Positions 22,693 through 31,264 of a stretch of 33,863 bases of DNA are shown here, piece by piece. This stretch comes from Lachnospiraceae bacterium (GTDB taxonomy: Bacteria > Bacillota > Clostridia > Lachnospirales > Lachnospiraceae), in assembly GCA_024685005.1 (NCBI GenBank), contig JAIKWF010000034.1, forward strand, positions 1 through 33,863, in the 5' to 3' direction. The stretch's first letter is position 1; each line of letters opens with the position of its first letter. Position numbers and translations under genes: made by a program. Under the pieces are notes generated by a model. The model saw nothing but the letters and a program-made list of their open reading frames with translations, had not been told where the DNA came from and ran no database searches.

Positions 22693-23541
22693 ATGGCAGC
22701 AATTTGCGACGTATGTTTTCGAAAATGCACACTGGAAGCGGGCCAGACGGGAGTCTGCGGAGCAAGGATCAGCGTGGACGGAGAAAAAGTTACTTTGGCT
22801 AACCACAGCCTGCTGACATCCATTGCTTTGGACCCTATCGAGAAAAAGCCGCTGAACAGGTTTTTTCCGGGAAGTATGATCCTGTCTGTGGGAAGTTTCG
22901 GATGTAATCTGAAATGTCCCTTTTGTCAGAACGTCGAGATTTCTATGGCGGATGGAAGAAAGGCTCCCCGGACGGAATATTTTTCCCCGCAGATTCTGGC
23001 TGAGCTTGCAGCAAAATACCAAAAGGATGGCAATATCGGCATAGCTTTTACCTATAATGAACCGTTGGTTGGATACGAATTTGTGGCGGAGACGGAAAAG
23101 CTTGTCAGAGAGAAAAAACTGAGGACGGTGCTGGTGACCAACGGCTGCGTGACAGACCGGGTTGCAGATACGGTGCTTCCTTTGACGGATGCACTTAACA
23201 TCGATCTGAAATCTTTTTCTCCGGACTATTACAGAGAGGTATTAAAGGGAGATCTGGATATGGTCCGCAGCTTTATTGTAAGGGCAGTGTCCTGTTGTCA
23301 TGTGGAACTGACGCAGCTGATCATTCCCGGCGAAAATGATTCCGAGGAGGAAATGCTGCAGCTTTCGGCATGGGTAGGCAAGCTGGAGCAACGGTTTGAT
23401 AAAAAGATACCGCTTCACGTCACCCGGTTTTTCCCTATGAGCAGGTACGCCGAAAGAATGCCGACCCCGGTTGAAACCATATACAGACTTGCAGATGTGG
23501 CAAGAAGGAATCTGCAGTTTGTTTACGAAGGAAACGTGTAG
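22693..23541 (+). CDS. AmmeMemoRadiSam system radical SAM protein
   Basis: A 282-residue radical SAM protein. SFGCNLKCPFCQNVEISM near residue 72 carries the CxxxCxxC [4Fe-4S] cluster motif. N-terminal cysteines (CDVCFRKCTLEAGQTGVCGAR, residues 6-26) match the extra motif of the PflA-like subgroup. TYNEPLVGYEF and LNIDLKSFSPDYYREVL are shared with that subgroup. Its downstream neighbour fuses MEMO and AMMECR1 domains, which defines the AmmeMemoRadiSam set, whose biochemical role is not established. AGGGGATG precedes the ATG. Confidence 0.92.
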   Translation: MAAICDVCFRKCTLEAGQTGVCGARISVDGEKVTLANHSLLTSIALDPIEKKPLNRFFPGSMILSVGSFGCNLKCPFCQNVEISMADGRKAPRTEYFSPQILAELAAKYQKDGNIGIAFTYNEPLVGYEFVAETEKLVREKKLRTVLVTNGCVTDRVADTVLPLTDALNIDLKSFSPDYYREVLKGDLDMVRSFIVRAVSCCHVELTQLIIPGENDSEEEMLQLSAWVGKLEQRFDKKIPLHVTRFFPMSRYAERMPTPVETIYRLADVARRNLQFVYEGNV

Positions 23542-23569
23542 TCAGGGATATTGAGTAGGAGGTGTTTTT

Positions 23570-25036
23570 ATGTCAGTTGTTGCTGCATTTGCCGTTCCCC
23601 ATCCACCCATGATCGTTCCGCAGGTGGGAAGAGGATCGGAAAAAAGTATCGCGGAAACCATAAGCGCGTATAAAAAGGTTGCGGAGATGATCAGCCGGAT
23701 CGCTCCGGATACCATCGTTTTATCGTCTCCCCACAGCGTCATGTATGCAGACTACTTTCACATATCACCCGGAGAAAGCGGCCTGGGGGATTTCGGGTCC
23801 TTCGGAGCAGCCGAAGTAAAAACGCAGGTGACCTATGATGAGGAGTTTGTTTCCGCGCTTTGCTCGGAGGCGGAGCTTTCGGGCCTTAGTGCAGGCACGC
23901 TTGGAGAGCGGGATAAACGACTGGATCACGGAAGCATGGTACCTCTTTATTTTATTTTGCAAAAGTATACGGACTTTCGTTTTGTGCGGATCGGTCTGTC
24001 AGGCCTCCCCATGGAGGAACATTATAGGATGGGAATGGCCATCGGTCAGGTGGCAAAAACCCTGGGACGAAAGACAGTTTATATCGCCAGCGGCGACCTT
24101 TCCCATAAGCTGAAGGAAGAAGGCCCTTATGGTTTCGATCCTGCCGGACCGGAATATGATGAGCGGATCATGGATGTTCTGGGAAGAGGGGCATTTGATG
24201 AGCTGTTTCGCTTTGATGAGCATTTTCTGGAAAAGGCAGCCGAGTGCGGTCATCGCAGTTTTGTTATGATGGCAGGGGCTCTGGACCGGAAAAAAGTTAC
24301 ATGCAGCAAACTTTCTCATCAGGATGTTACCGGTGTGGGATACGGAATCTGCAGCTTTCTTGTGGAGGAGCAGGAGGGACTGCAGGAAGAGAGAGGATTT
24401 CTGGATCTGTGGGAGCAGCAGGAAGATGCCAGACGAAGGGAAAACAGAAAATCCGAGGATTGCTACGTCAGGCTGGCAAGAAAGTCATTGGAGCAATATA
24501 TTCTCACCGGAAGTGTCCTTACATCCGGGGAGGGGATCGAATATCTGAAACAGCTGGCAGGACAGCCGGAGGAAACAACCATGGAGAAGGAAGCAATCCT
24601 GGAGCAGGCCGAGCACCTTTGCGGTGAAAAAGCAGGAGCCTTTGTTTCCCTGCATAAACAGGGGCAGCTTCGGGGGTGCATCGGTACCATCGGACCTGTG
24701 CGGGAAACGCTGGCAGAGGAGATCATCGAAAATGCGGTAAGTGCAGCCGTTCATGATTCCAGATTCCTGCCGGTGGAAAAAGAGGAATTGCCGCTTCTGG
24801 AATACAGCGTGGATGTGCTTGGGCAGATCGAACCTGTGGAATCCACTGATCAGCTGGATGTAAAGCGCTACGGAGTCATTGTCAGCAAGGGAGGAAGAAG
24901 GGGACTTCTACTGCCCAATCTTGAAGGCGTGGACAGCGTGGATACACAGATCGCCATTGCCAAAAGAAAAGGCGGGATCGGGGAAAATGAAAGGGATTAT
25001 ACCCTGGAACGTTTTGAAGTGGTCCGCCATTATTAA
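23570..25036 (+). CDS. Fused MEMO-AMMECR1 protein of the AmmeMemoRadiSam system
   Basis: A 488-residue two-domain protein. Residues 1-265 are a MEMO/LigB-like dioxygenase-fold domain (AVPHPPMIVPQVGRGSE at the N-terminus, SSPHSVMYADYF near residue 52, SGDLSHKLKEEGP near residue 171). Residues about 300-488 are an AMMECR1 domain (YVRLARKSLEQYI; HKQGQLRGCIGTIGPV near residue 363; DSRFLPVEKEELPLLEYSVDVL). These two parts are often separate genes; here they are one chain, which implies they act together. The radical SAM partner ends 28 bp upstream. GGAGGTG before ATG 23570 sets the start. Function of the system is unknown; redox or modification chemistry is a guess. Confidence 0.93.
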   Translation: MSVVAAFAVPHPPMIVPQVGRGSEKSIAETISAYKKVAEMISRIAPDTIVLSSPHSVMYADYFHISPGESGLGDFGSFGAAEVKTQVTYDEEFVSALCSEAELSGLSAGTLGERDKRLDHGSMVPLYFILQKYTDFRFVRIGLSGLPMEEHYRMGMAIGQVAKTLGRKTVYIASGDLSHKLKEEGPYGFDPAGPEYDERIMDVLGRGAFDELFRFDEHFLEKAAECGHRSFVMMAGALDRKKVTCSKLSHQDVTGVGYGICSFLVEEQEGLQEERGFLDLWEQQEDARRRENRKSEDCYVRLARKSLEQYILTGSVLTSGEGIEYLKQLAGQPEETTMEKEAILEQAEHLCGEKAGAFVSLHKQGQLRGCIGTIGPVRETLAEEIIENAVSAAVHDSRFLPVEKEELPLLEYSVDVLGQIEPVESTDQLDVKRYGVIVSKGGRRGLLLPNLEGVDSVDTQIAIAKRKGGIGENERDYTLERFEVVRHY

Positions 25037-25059
25037 ACCGTGAAAAAATGCGGTAATAT

Positions 25060-25088
25060 TTGTGTTTCCGGCGGATTTGTATTATACT
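25060..25088 (+). promoter_or_regulatory. Sigma-A-type promoter of the UDP-sugar pyrophosphorylase gene
   Basis: TTGTGT (25060-25065), a 17-bp spacer and TATACT (25083-25088), 34 bp before ATG 25123. Confidence 0.72.
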
Positions 25089-25122
25089 GTTTGGAAGAAA
25101 ATGCAGAAAGGAGAAAAGTAAA

Positions 25123-26349
25123 ATGACATTCGAAGAAGCAAAGAAAAAACTGGAACAGTACGGACAGGAGCATGTCCTTAAGTATTATGACTCATTAACA
25201 GATGCAGAAAAAGAAAACCTGATCACACAGATAGATGAAACAGATTTTTCCGTTTTGAGCAACATCAGTACTTTTGGAAAAGCAGAGGGAAGAGGTCAGT
25301 TTGCACCTCTGGCAGCAATGGAACTTTCCGAGATCGAGGAGAAAAAAGATCATTTTTATGAGATCGGAATGAAGGCCCTGGAGGAAGGAAAAGCAGCAGC
25401 ACTTCTTCTGGCGGGCGGTATGGGAACAAGACTCGGCTCCGATGCACCGAAGGGAACCTATGATATCGGTATTACCAGGCCGGTCTACATTTTCCAGAGA
25501 CAGATCGAGAATCTGCTGGAGGTTGTCAGCGGATGCAAACAGTATCCCAGACTGTTCATTATGACCAGTGAGAAAAACAATGATGCGACGGTTGCGTTCC
25601 TGACAGAGCATGAGTTTTTCGGATATCCCAAGGAGCGGATCGCATTTTTCAAGCAGGATATGGCACCTGCCTGTGATGACAACGGTAAGGTTTATATGGA
25701 AGAAAAGGGCCGGATCGCCACATCCCCCAACGGTAATGCGGGATGGTATCAGTCTTTGGTAAAAGCAGGACTGGATAAGGTGATCGCAGATGAAAAGATC
25801 GAGTGGATCAATGTATTTGCAGTAGATAACGTTTTGCAGCGGATCCTGGATCCTGTATTTATCGGCGCTACTTTGGAAGCAGCCGTATCCGTAGGAGCAA
25901 AAGTGGTACGCAAGGCAGCTCCGGATGAGAAGGTGGGCACCATCTGCCTTGAAGACGGCAAGCCCTCCATCGTTGAGTACTATGAGCTTTCGGAAGAGAT
26001 GATGAATGAAAAGAATGAGAAGGGAGATCCGGCTTACAACTTCGGCGTGATCTTAAACTATCTGTTCCATCTTCCGGAACTTACGGAATTCGCACAGAAG
26101 GGAACCATGCTTCATGTAGTACGTAAGAAGATCCCTTACATGAACGAGCAGGGCGAGTTTATCAAACCTGAGAGCGAAAACGGATTCAAATTCGAACAGC
26201 TTGTTTTGGATATGATCCATCAGCTCACCAGCTGCCTGCCTTATGAGGTTGTAAGAGAAAGAGAATTTGCACCCATCAAGAATAAGACAGGTATTGATTC
26301 CGTAGAATCCGCAAGAGAGCTTTGCAAAAAGAACGGAATTGAGTTATAA
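25123..26349 (+). CDS. UDP-sugar pyrophosphorylase, eukaryotic UAP1/UGP type
   Basis: A 408-residue nucleotidyltransferase. LLLAGGMGTRLGSDAPKGTYDIGI near residue 92 is the nucleotide-binding signature of the UDPGP family. LFIMTSEKNND near residue 146 and SPNGNAGWYQSL near residue 200 are typical of the UAP1-like branch, not of bacterial GlmU or GalU. Such enzymes join UTP with a sugar 1-phosphate (GlcNAc-1-P or a hexose-1-P), releasing pyrophosphate, in the cytoplasm. GAAAGGAG upstream of ATG 25123 defines the start; it has its own promoter. The exact sugar cannot be read from the sequence. Confidence 0.9.
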   Translation: MTFEEAKKKLEQYGQEHVLKYYDSLTDAEKENLITQIDETDFSVLSNISTFGKAEGRGQFAPLAAMELSEIEEKKDHFYEIGMKALEEGKAAALLLAGGMGTRLGSDAPKGTYDIGITRPVYIFQRQIENLLEVVSGCKQYPRLFIMTSEKNNDATVAFLTEHEFFGYPKERIAFFKQDMAPACDDNGKVYMEEKGRIATSPNGNAGWYQSLVKAGLDKVIADEKIEWINVFAVDNVLQRILDPVFIGATLEAAVSVGAKVVRKAAPDEKVGTICLEDGKPSIVEYYELSEEMMNEKNEKGDPAYNFGVILNYLFHLPELTEFAQKGTMLHVVRKKIPYMNEQGEFIKPESENGFKFEQLVLDMIHQLTSCLPYEVVREREFAPIKNKTGIDSVESARELCKKNGIEL

Positions 26350-26356
26350 GAATTTA

Positions 26357-26385
26357 GTTAGCTGTTGCTAACAAATAGATATAAT
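26357..26385 (+). promoter_or_regulatory. Promoter of tyrS with overlapping palindrome
   Basis: A perfect -10 TATAAT (26380-26385) lies 16 bp after TTAGCT (26358-26363). The weak -35 overlaps the palindrome GTTAGC-TGTT-GCTAAC (26357-26372), which could be an operator or a weak terminator for the upstream gene. Confidence 0.5.
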
Positions 26386-26402
26386 CATTAAGGAGAAAAG
26401 AA

Positions 26403-27629
26403 ATGGGAGTTTATGAGGAATTGCAGGCAAGAGGTCTGATTGCTCAGGTTACCAATGAGGATGAGATCAGAAAAATGGTGAATGCGGGAAAAGCTGTTTT
26501 CTATATCGGCTTTGATCCTACCGCCGACAGCCTGCATGTAGGACATTTTATGGCGCTGTGTCTGATGAAGAGACTGCAGCAGGCCGGCAATAGGCCCATC
26601 GCACTGGTGGGAGGCGGAACCGCTATGATCGGTGATCCGTCAGGCAGATCCGATCTGCGCAGCATGATGACAAAAGAGCAGATCGATCATAACTGCGAGT
26701 GCTTTAAAAAGCAGATGAGCCGCTTTATCGAGTTCGGCGAAGGAAAGGCCATGATGGTCAACAATGCCGACTGGCTCAGAGATTTGAACTATATTGATTT
26801 TATCAGAGATATCGGAGTTCATTTTTCCGTAAACAACATGCTCCGTGCAGAATGCTACAAGCAGCGTATGGAAAAGGGACTGAGCTTCTTGGAATTCAAC
26901 TACATGATCATGCAGAGCTATGACTTTTTGAGTCTCTATGAACGCTTCGGCTGCAACATGCAGTTCGGCGGAGACGATCAGTGGTCCAACATGCTTGGCG
27001 GAACAGAGCTGATCCGCAGAAAGCTCGGTAAAGATGCCCATGCCATGACCATCACACTGCTTTTGAATTCCGAAGGCAAAAAGATGGGCAAGACGGCCAA
27101 AGGAGCTGTATGGCTTGATCCGGAAAAGACTTCTCCCTTCGAGTTCTACCAGTACTGGAGAAACGTTCCGGACGAGGATGTTTTGAAATGTTTGCGTATG
27201 CTTACTTTCCTGCCTCTTGAGCAGATCGATGAGATGGATCATTGGGAAGGAAGCCAGCTGAATGAAGCAAAGGAGATCCTTGCGTTCGAGCTTACAAGTC
27301 TTGTGCATGGTGAGGAAGAAGCAAAGAAGGCACAGGAAAGTGCACATGCTCTCTTTGCAAACGGTGCCGCTGCACAGATGCCCACAGCAGTTTTAAAGGA
27401 TGAGGACTTCAGAGACGGCTTTATCGATGTGATCGGAATGCTTGCAGCATCGGGCCTTGTGGCAACCAGATCTGAGGGAAGAAGAGCCATCGAACAGGGC
27501 GGCGTCAGCTTAGACGGCGAACCGGTGAAGGATATCAAAGCCGGTATGACGAAGGAAGAGCTGGCCGGGAAAGAAGACGGCGTGGTATTAAAGAGAGGTA
27601 AAAAGAATTTCCGCAGGATCACTGTTTAA
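26403..27629 (+). CDS. tyrS: Tyrosyl-tRNA synthetase
   Basis: A 408-residue class I synthetase of normal TyrRS length. [13 protein letters not shown] near residue 38 contains the HIGH-type motif, [22 protein letters not shown] near residue 175 is the tyrosine pocket, and [15 protein letters not shown] near residue 228 is the KMSKS-type loop. An S4-like RNA-binding domain closes the protein ([20 protein letters not shown]). It charges tRNA-Tyr. AAGGAG precedes the start. The leader is far too short for the T-box riboswitch that controls many Firmicutes tyrS genes. Confidence 0.97.
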   Translation: MGVYEELQARGLIAQVTNEDEIRKMVNAGKAVFYIGFDPTADSLHVGHFMALCLMKRLQQAGNRPIALVGGGTAMIGDPSGRSDLRSMMTKEQIDHNCECFKKQMSRFIEFGEGKAMMVNNADWLRDLNYIDFIRDIGVHFSVNNMLRAECYKQRMEKGLSFLEFNYMIMQSYDFLSLYERFGCNMQFGGDDQWSNMLGGTELIRRKLGKDAHAMTITLLLNSEGKKMGKTAKGAVWLDPEKTSPFEFYQYWRNVPDEDVLKCLRMLTFLPLEQIDEMDHWEGSQLNEAKEILAFELTSLVHGEEEAKKAQESAHALFANGAAAQMPTAVLKDEDFRDGFIDVIGMLAASGLVATRSEGRRAIEQGGVSLDGEPVKDIKAGMTKEELAGKEDGVVLKRGKKNFRRITV

Positions 27630-27652
27630 GCGATCGGGAAAGGAGGAGGGGT

Positions 27653-29125
27653 ATGATCAAAGAATGGGTGAAAGGCAAAAAACCGGATGACGAAGTGCTG
27701 GCAGCGCGTCTTGAAAAAGCAAGATACGAACTGGCAAAACGTCAGCAGATGATTAAAGAAAAAAAGCTTCCGGTACTGGTAGTGCTGGATGGCTGGGGAG
27801 CAGCCGGAAAAGGAAGCGTGCTGGGAAGGATCATCAAAAATCTGGATCCGCGCTTTTTCAAAACATTCACACTGACCAAGGCCAGTGAGGAGGAAAAGAG
27901 AAGACCCTTCCTGTACCGATACTTTAATAAGATCCCGGAAGCAGGAAAGATCGTATTTTTTGACGGCAGCTGGATGGACGAAGTTACCCGTGGCTACCTG
28001 AAAGGTACCGTTAAACCGAAGGAATACGAGAAAAGACTTGAAAGCATTAAGCGTTTTGAGAGACAACTGAATGATAACGGATATCTGGTGGTGAAGTTCT
28101 TTTTCCAGATCGGGCAGGAGGAGCAAAGGCTTCGTCTGAAGAGACTGAAAGAAGACAAGAACACCGGATGGCGGGTAGACAAATGGGATGAGTGGCAAAA
28201 CAGACACTATGACCGCTGTATGGAGGTATATGACAAGTATCTGGATGCCACCAACCAGTTTATCGCACCCTGGTATTTTGTGGATTCCAAAAATCGGAAG
28301 TGGGCAGAGCTGCAGGTGACGGAGCTGCTGGTGCAAAGTATAGATATCGCATTGAAGAATGCGGGAAGATCCGTTCCGATCCTGCAAAACACCTTCCCTC
28401 TTGTGAAAATGCCTCTTCTTTCGGAGATTTCTCTGGATCAGAAGGTGGAGGATGCAAAATACAGACAGGAGCTGGACAGACTGCAGAAACGCTTATCGGA
28501 GCTTCACAATGAGATCTACCATAAAAAGATTCCCGTGATCATTGCCTACGAAGGCTGGGATGCTGCCGGAAAGGGCGGCAATATCAAACGGCTTGCAGCG
28601 GCACTTGATCCGAGAGGATATGAGGTGCATCCCATTGCCAGCCCCGAACCCCATGAAAAGAGCAGACATTATCTGTGGCGGTTTTGGACCAGGCTTCCGA
28701 AAAAAGGACATATCGCCATTTTTGACAGAACCTGGTACGGAAGAGTCATGGTGGAACGGCTGGAGGGCTTTTGCAGCGAGAATGACTGGCAGAGAGCCTA
28801 CACTGAGATCAATGAGTTTGAAAAAGAACTGGATGATTGGGGAGCTGTGATCGTAAAGTTCTGGGTGCAGATCGATCAGGACACCCAGCTGGAACGTTTT
28901 ACAGACAGACAGAACACACCGGAAAAACAGTGGAAGATCACAGACGAGGACTGGCGGAACAGAGAAAAATGGGATCAATACGAAGTGGCTGTTAACGAAA
29001 TGATACAAAAAACATCCACGGAATTTGCACCCTGGCATATTCTCGAATCCAATGACAAACATTATGCCAGACTAAAGGCCCTTGAAACAGTGATCGCAGC
29101 CATCGAACAACGTCTCAAAAAATAA
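27653..29125 (+). CDS. pap: Polyphosphate:AMP phosphotransferase (tandem PPK2 domains)
   Basis: A 490-residue protein with two PPK2 domains. The first has VVLDGWGAAGKGSVLGRII near residue 42 (Walker A) and VFFDGSWMDEVTRGYL near residue 101. The second has IIAYEGWDAAGKGGNIKRL near residue 291 and AIFDRTWYGRVMVERLEGF near residue 351 (Walker B and lid). Two-domain PPK2 enzymes use polyphosphate to turn AMP into ADP; usually only the C-terminal domain is active. Here the first domain has SWMDEV where the second has TWYGRV, in line with that. GGAGGAGGGG precedes the ATG, and the gene is 23 bp after tyrS. A strong terminator follows. Confidence 0.92.
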   Translation: MIKEWVKGKKPDDEVLAARLEKARYELAKRQQMIKEKKLPVLVVLDGWGAAGKGSVLGRIIKNLDPRFFKTFTLTKASEEEKRRPFLYRYFNKIPEAGKIVFFDGSWMDEVTRGYLKGTVKPKEYEKRLESIKRFERQLNDNGYLVVKFFFQIGQEEQRLRLKRLKEDKNTGWRVDKWDEWQNRHYDRCMEVYDKYLDATNQFIAPWYFVDSKNRKWAELQVTELLVQSIDIALKNAGRSVPILQNTFPLVKMPLLSEISLDQKVEDAKYRQELDRLQKRLSELHNEIYHKKIPVIIAYEGWDAAGKGGNIKRLAAALDPRGYEVHPIASPEPHEKSRHYLWRFWTRLPKKGHIAIFDRTWYGRVMVERLEGFCSENDWQRAYTEINEFEKELDDWGAVIVKFWVQIDQDTQLERFTDRQNTPEKQWKITDEDWRNREKWDQYEVAVNEMIQKTSTEFAPWHILESNDKHYARLKALETVIAAIEQRLKK

Positions 29126-29130
29126 AGCAG

Positions 29131-29166
29131 GCCGCGGCAGATGCAATGTCTGTCGCGGCTGTTTTC
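29131..29166 (+). terminator. Strong Rho-independent terminator after the PPK2 gene
   Basis: GCCGCGGCAGA and TCTGTCGCGGC form an 11-bp stem with one G-T pair around TGCAATG, followed by TGTTTTC. It ends the tyrS-pap unit. Confidence 0.93.
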
Positions 29167-29240
29167 TCAAAAGGTCAGGGACTGATTGAAAACACCAATG
29201 AGAATGGGGCGCAGTTGCAGAAGAAAAGGAGAGCATAACG

Positions 29241-29444
29241 ATGCGGGATGATAATGTAAGTGCTGATCAGATCGATGAGATCCTTCAGATGATCGAAGGA
29301 AAGATGGAAAGCGGCGTCAGCAGACTGAAAGTGCAGATCGATGAGAAACAGGAAGCCGGTACTGTGAAACAACAGTATCATCACGGCAGATGCGATGTGG
29401 GAAGTCCCTGGGCGAAGGGAACGGTCTCCAATTGTGACCTGTAA
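29241..29444 (+). CDS. Small conserved-looking protein of unknown function
   Basis: A 67-residue protein with AAAGGAG upstream of its ATG. The N-terminal half is amphipathic and helical (ADQIDEILQMIEGKMESG). The C-terminal half holds a motif-like stretch QQYHHGRCDVGSPWAKG with two histidines and a cysteine that could bind a metal. It has no signal peptide. It ends 17 bp before the Dus gene, whose ribosome site follows directly, so the two are likely cotranscribed. I do not know its function, but the compact motif suggests selection. Confidence 0.7.
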   Translation: MRDDNVSADQIDEILQMIEGKMESGVSRLKVQIDEKQEAGTVKQQYHHGRCDVGSPWAKGTVSNCDL

Positions 29445-29461
29445 GCCGGAGGGAAGAACAG

Positions 29462-30406
29462 TTGCGTATTTATTTTGCACCTATGGAAGGCATTACAGGG
29501 AGGATTTTTCGAAGGGCTTATGAAGAAAGCTTTCCCGGACGGGTGGATACGTATTTTGCACCTTTTATTGCCAGCGGCGTTAAGAAGGGCGTTGCAGGAA
29601 AAGACCTGCGTGAGCTTTTGCCGGAAGACAATGAAGGATATACGCTGATCCCGCAGCTCTTAACAAACAGCGTGGAAGATTTTGAAAATACGGCTGGGGT
29701 ATTAAAGAGTATGGGATACAAAAACATCAATCTCAACCTCGGATGCCCGTCGCAGACCGTGGTATCCAAAGGACGGGGTGCGGGAATGCTGGCAGATCTT
29801 CCGAGGCTGGAACGGTTCCTTACGGGTGCATATGATTATTGCGAAAAAAGCGGCATTTCACTGTCTTTGAAAACCAGACTGGGACTTGTGGAGGAAGAAG
29901 AGTTTGCCCCTCTTCTGAAGCTGTATAACCGGTTCCCCGTCCATGAACTGATCATCCATACAAGGCTGCGGAACGATTATTATAAGCTGCCCTGCAGACC
30001 GGAGCAGTATGCCTTTGCATACGAAAACGCAGAGATGCCTCTTGTTTACAACGGGGATATATTATGTGCGGCAGACGTGGAAAAAGTCAGCAGCTGCTAT
30101 CCCGGGACAAAGGCAGTTATGATCGGAAGAGGTTTTTTGAAAAAACCCTGGATGCTGGATCATGATGATGATCAGGCCTGCTATGCCAGGATGTGGACGT
30201 TTCATGATCGTATTTTAGAACTGTACCGGGAAGAAATGTCGGGAGAGACGCCGGTTCTTTTTAAAATGAAAGAGCTGTGGAGCTATCTGGGGGAAACTAT
30301 GGAGCAGATCAATCCCGAGAGCAAAAAACAATTAAAAGTTATCCGTAAAAGCCGGAGCATAGCAGAGTACTATGCTGCGACGCGGATCATACGAAATAGT
30401 ATATGA
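29462..30406 (+). CDS. dus: tRNA-dihydrouridine synthase
   Basis: A 314-residue flavoenzyme. IYFAPMEGITGRIFRRAYEE at the N-terminus is the Dus signature. INLNLGCPSQTVVSKGRGAGML near residue 94 contains the catalytic cysteine, and YNGDILCAADVE and VMIGRGFLKKPWML complete the FMN-binding barrel. It reduces uridines in tRNA with NADPH. The start codon is TTG at 29462, supported by GGAGGGAAGA eight bases upstream; no ATG is placed as well. It clearly belongs to the Dus family; which uridine it modifies is unknown. Confidence 0.92.
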   Translation: MRIYFAPMEGITGRIFRRAYEESFPGRVDTYFAPFIASGVKKGVAGKDLRELLPEDNEGYTLIPQLLTNSVEDFENTAGVLKSMGYKNINLNLGCPSQTVVSKGRGAGMLADLPRLERFLTGAYDYCEKSGISLSLKTRLGLVEEEEFAPLLKLYNRFPVHELIIHTRLRNDYYKLPCRPEQYAFAYENAEMPLVYNGDILCAADVEKVSSCYPGTKAVMIGRGFLKKPWMLDHDDDQACYARMWTFHDRILELYREEMSGETPVLFKMKELWSYLGETMEQINPESKKQLKVIRKSRSIAEYYAATRIIRNSI

Positions 30407-30467
30407 CAACGGGAAAGGTGCCGGTGGCTGTAAATACGGCGGGCAGAGGATTGAAGGAGACGTATAT

Positions 30468-30743
30468 ATGGTAAGCGTAAAGCTGTGCGAAGGATTGTTC
30501 GGAAAGGTTTCTGTTATGCATGCAGATACCAAAGAGATCCTGTGGGAAGGCAAGAGCGGTCAGAAGGCCGAATTTGAAGTGGCGGAAGATACGCCGGTAT
30601 GGTTTATCTGGGGAATTTTACAGACACCCAATTTAAATGAAACAGTGAAAAAAGACGGAAACTATGAACTGATCTTTCGTATGAAACCCTTTAAGTCTGA
30701 GTATTCTCTTATAGATCTGGACGAGCCATATGAGGAAGTGTAA
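30468..30743 (+). CDS. Small protein of unknown function
   Basis: A 91-residue soluble protein, not recognised. It is rich in beta-strand-like residues: VSVKLCEGLFGKVSVMHADT, then VWFIWGILQTPNLNETVKK. GAAGGAGA before ATG 30468 sets the start; the frame reaches further up into the dus gene end but without a site. It is the first of four closely spaced genes (12 to 26 bp gaps) leading to the Gfo/Idh/MocA gene. Confidence 0.68.
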   Translation: MVSVKLCEGLFGKVSVMHADTKEILWEGKSGQKAEFEVAEDTPVWFIWGILQTPNLNETVKKDGNYELIFRMKPFKSEYSLIDLDEPYEEV

Positions 30744-30755
30744 AAGGAGAGTAGT

Positions 30756-31250
30756 ATGTTTACGGCAAAGAACGAAATCGCGAATTTTTCATACGAGGAC
30801 AGTGTGATCAGAAAGATCGAGCAAAGTAAGGGTCAGCTAACTTTAGTGGTGGAAGCACTTCTGGTTTTGCCTGCCAACAGTCAGAACACCAACTATACCA
30901 AAAGCTACGCAGATCTGGTTACCGTTACTTTTTCGGAGGCAGTGATCAAAAAAGGCGTAAAAGAGGGGTATAAAAGATACGATGCGAATGATAAGCTGAT
31001 GGAAGAAGTGCCGGATACGCTCCTTTCCGCAGAGGAAACGCAGGATGTTTTGAAAAAGGCAGTGGACCAGTATCTTTACGATATCAAGGAGGCAGAAGAG
31101 GAGCAGGGCAGAAAAGAAGTGGTCCTTGGGATCGAGATGACCACCGATGATCTGACGGGCATTGATGCAGACTCCTATCAGGTTCTGGTTGAATGCAGGG
31201 ACGTAACTTTTTCCTGGGAGAGATATTTAAACCGGGCTGAAAGCCGGTAG
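30756..31250 (+). CDS. Protein of unknown function
   Basis: A 164-residue soluble acidic protein, not recognised. An N-terminal beta-rich part (IEQSKGQLTLVVEALLVLPA) is followed by a helical Lys/Glu segment near residues 90-125 and a closing DSYQVLVECRDVTFSWERYL. AAAGGAGAG precedes the ATG. The gene is 12 bp after the 91-residue gene, so they are probably translated from one message and may be functionally linked. Confidence 0.72.
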   Translation: MFTAKNEIANFSYEDSVIRKIEQSKGQLTLVVEALLVLPANSQNTNYTKSYADLVTVTFSEAVIKKGVKEGYKRYDANDKLMEEVPDTLLSAEETQDVLKKAVDQYLYDIKEAEEEQGRKEVVLGIEMTTDDLTGIDADSYQVLVECRDVTFSWERYLNRAESR

Positions 31251-31264
31251 AGACGGAGCGGTAT

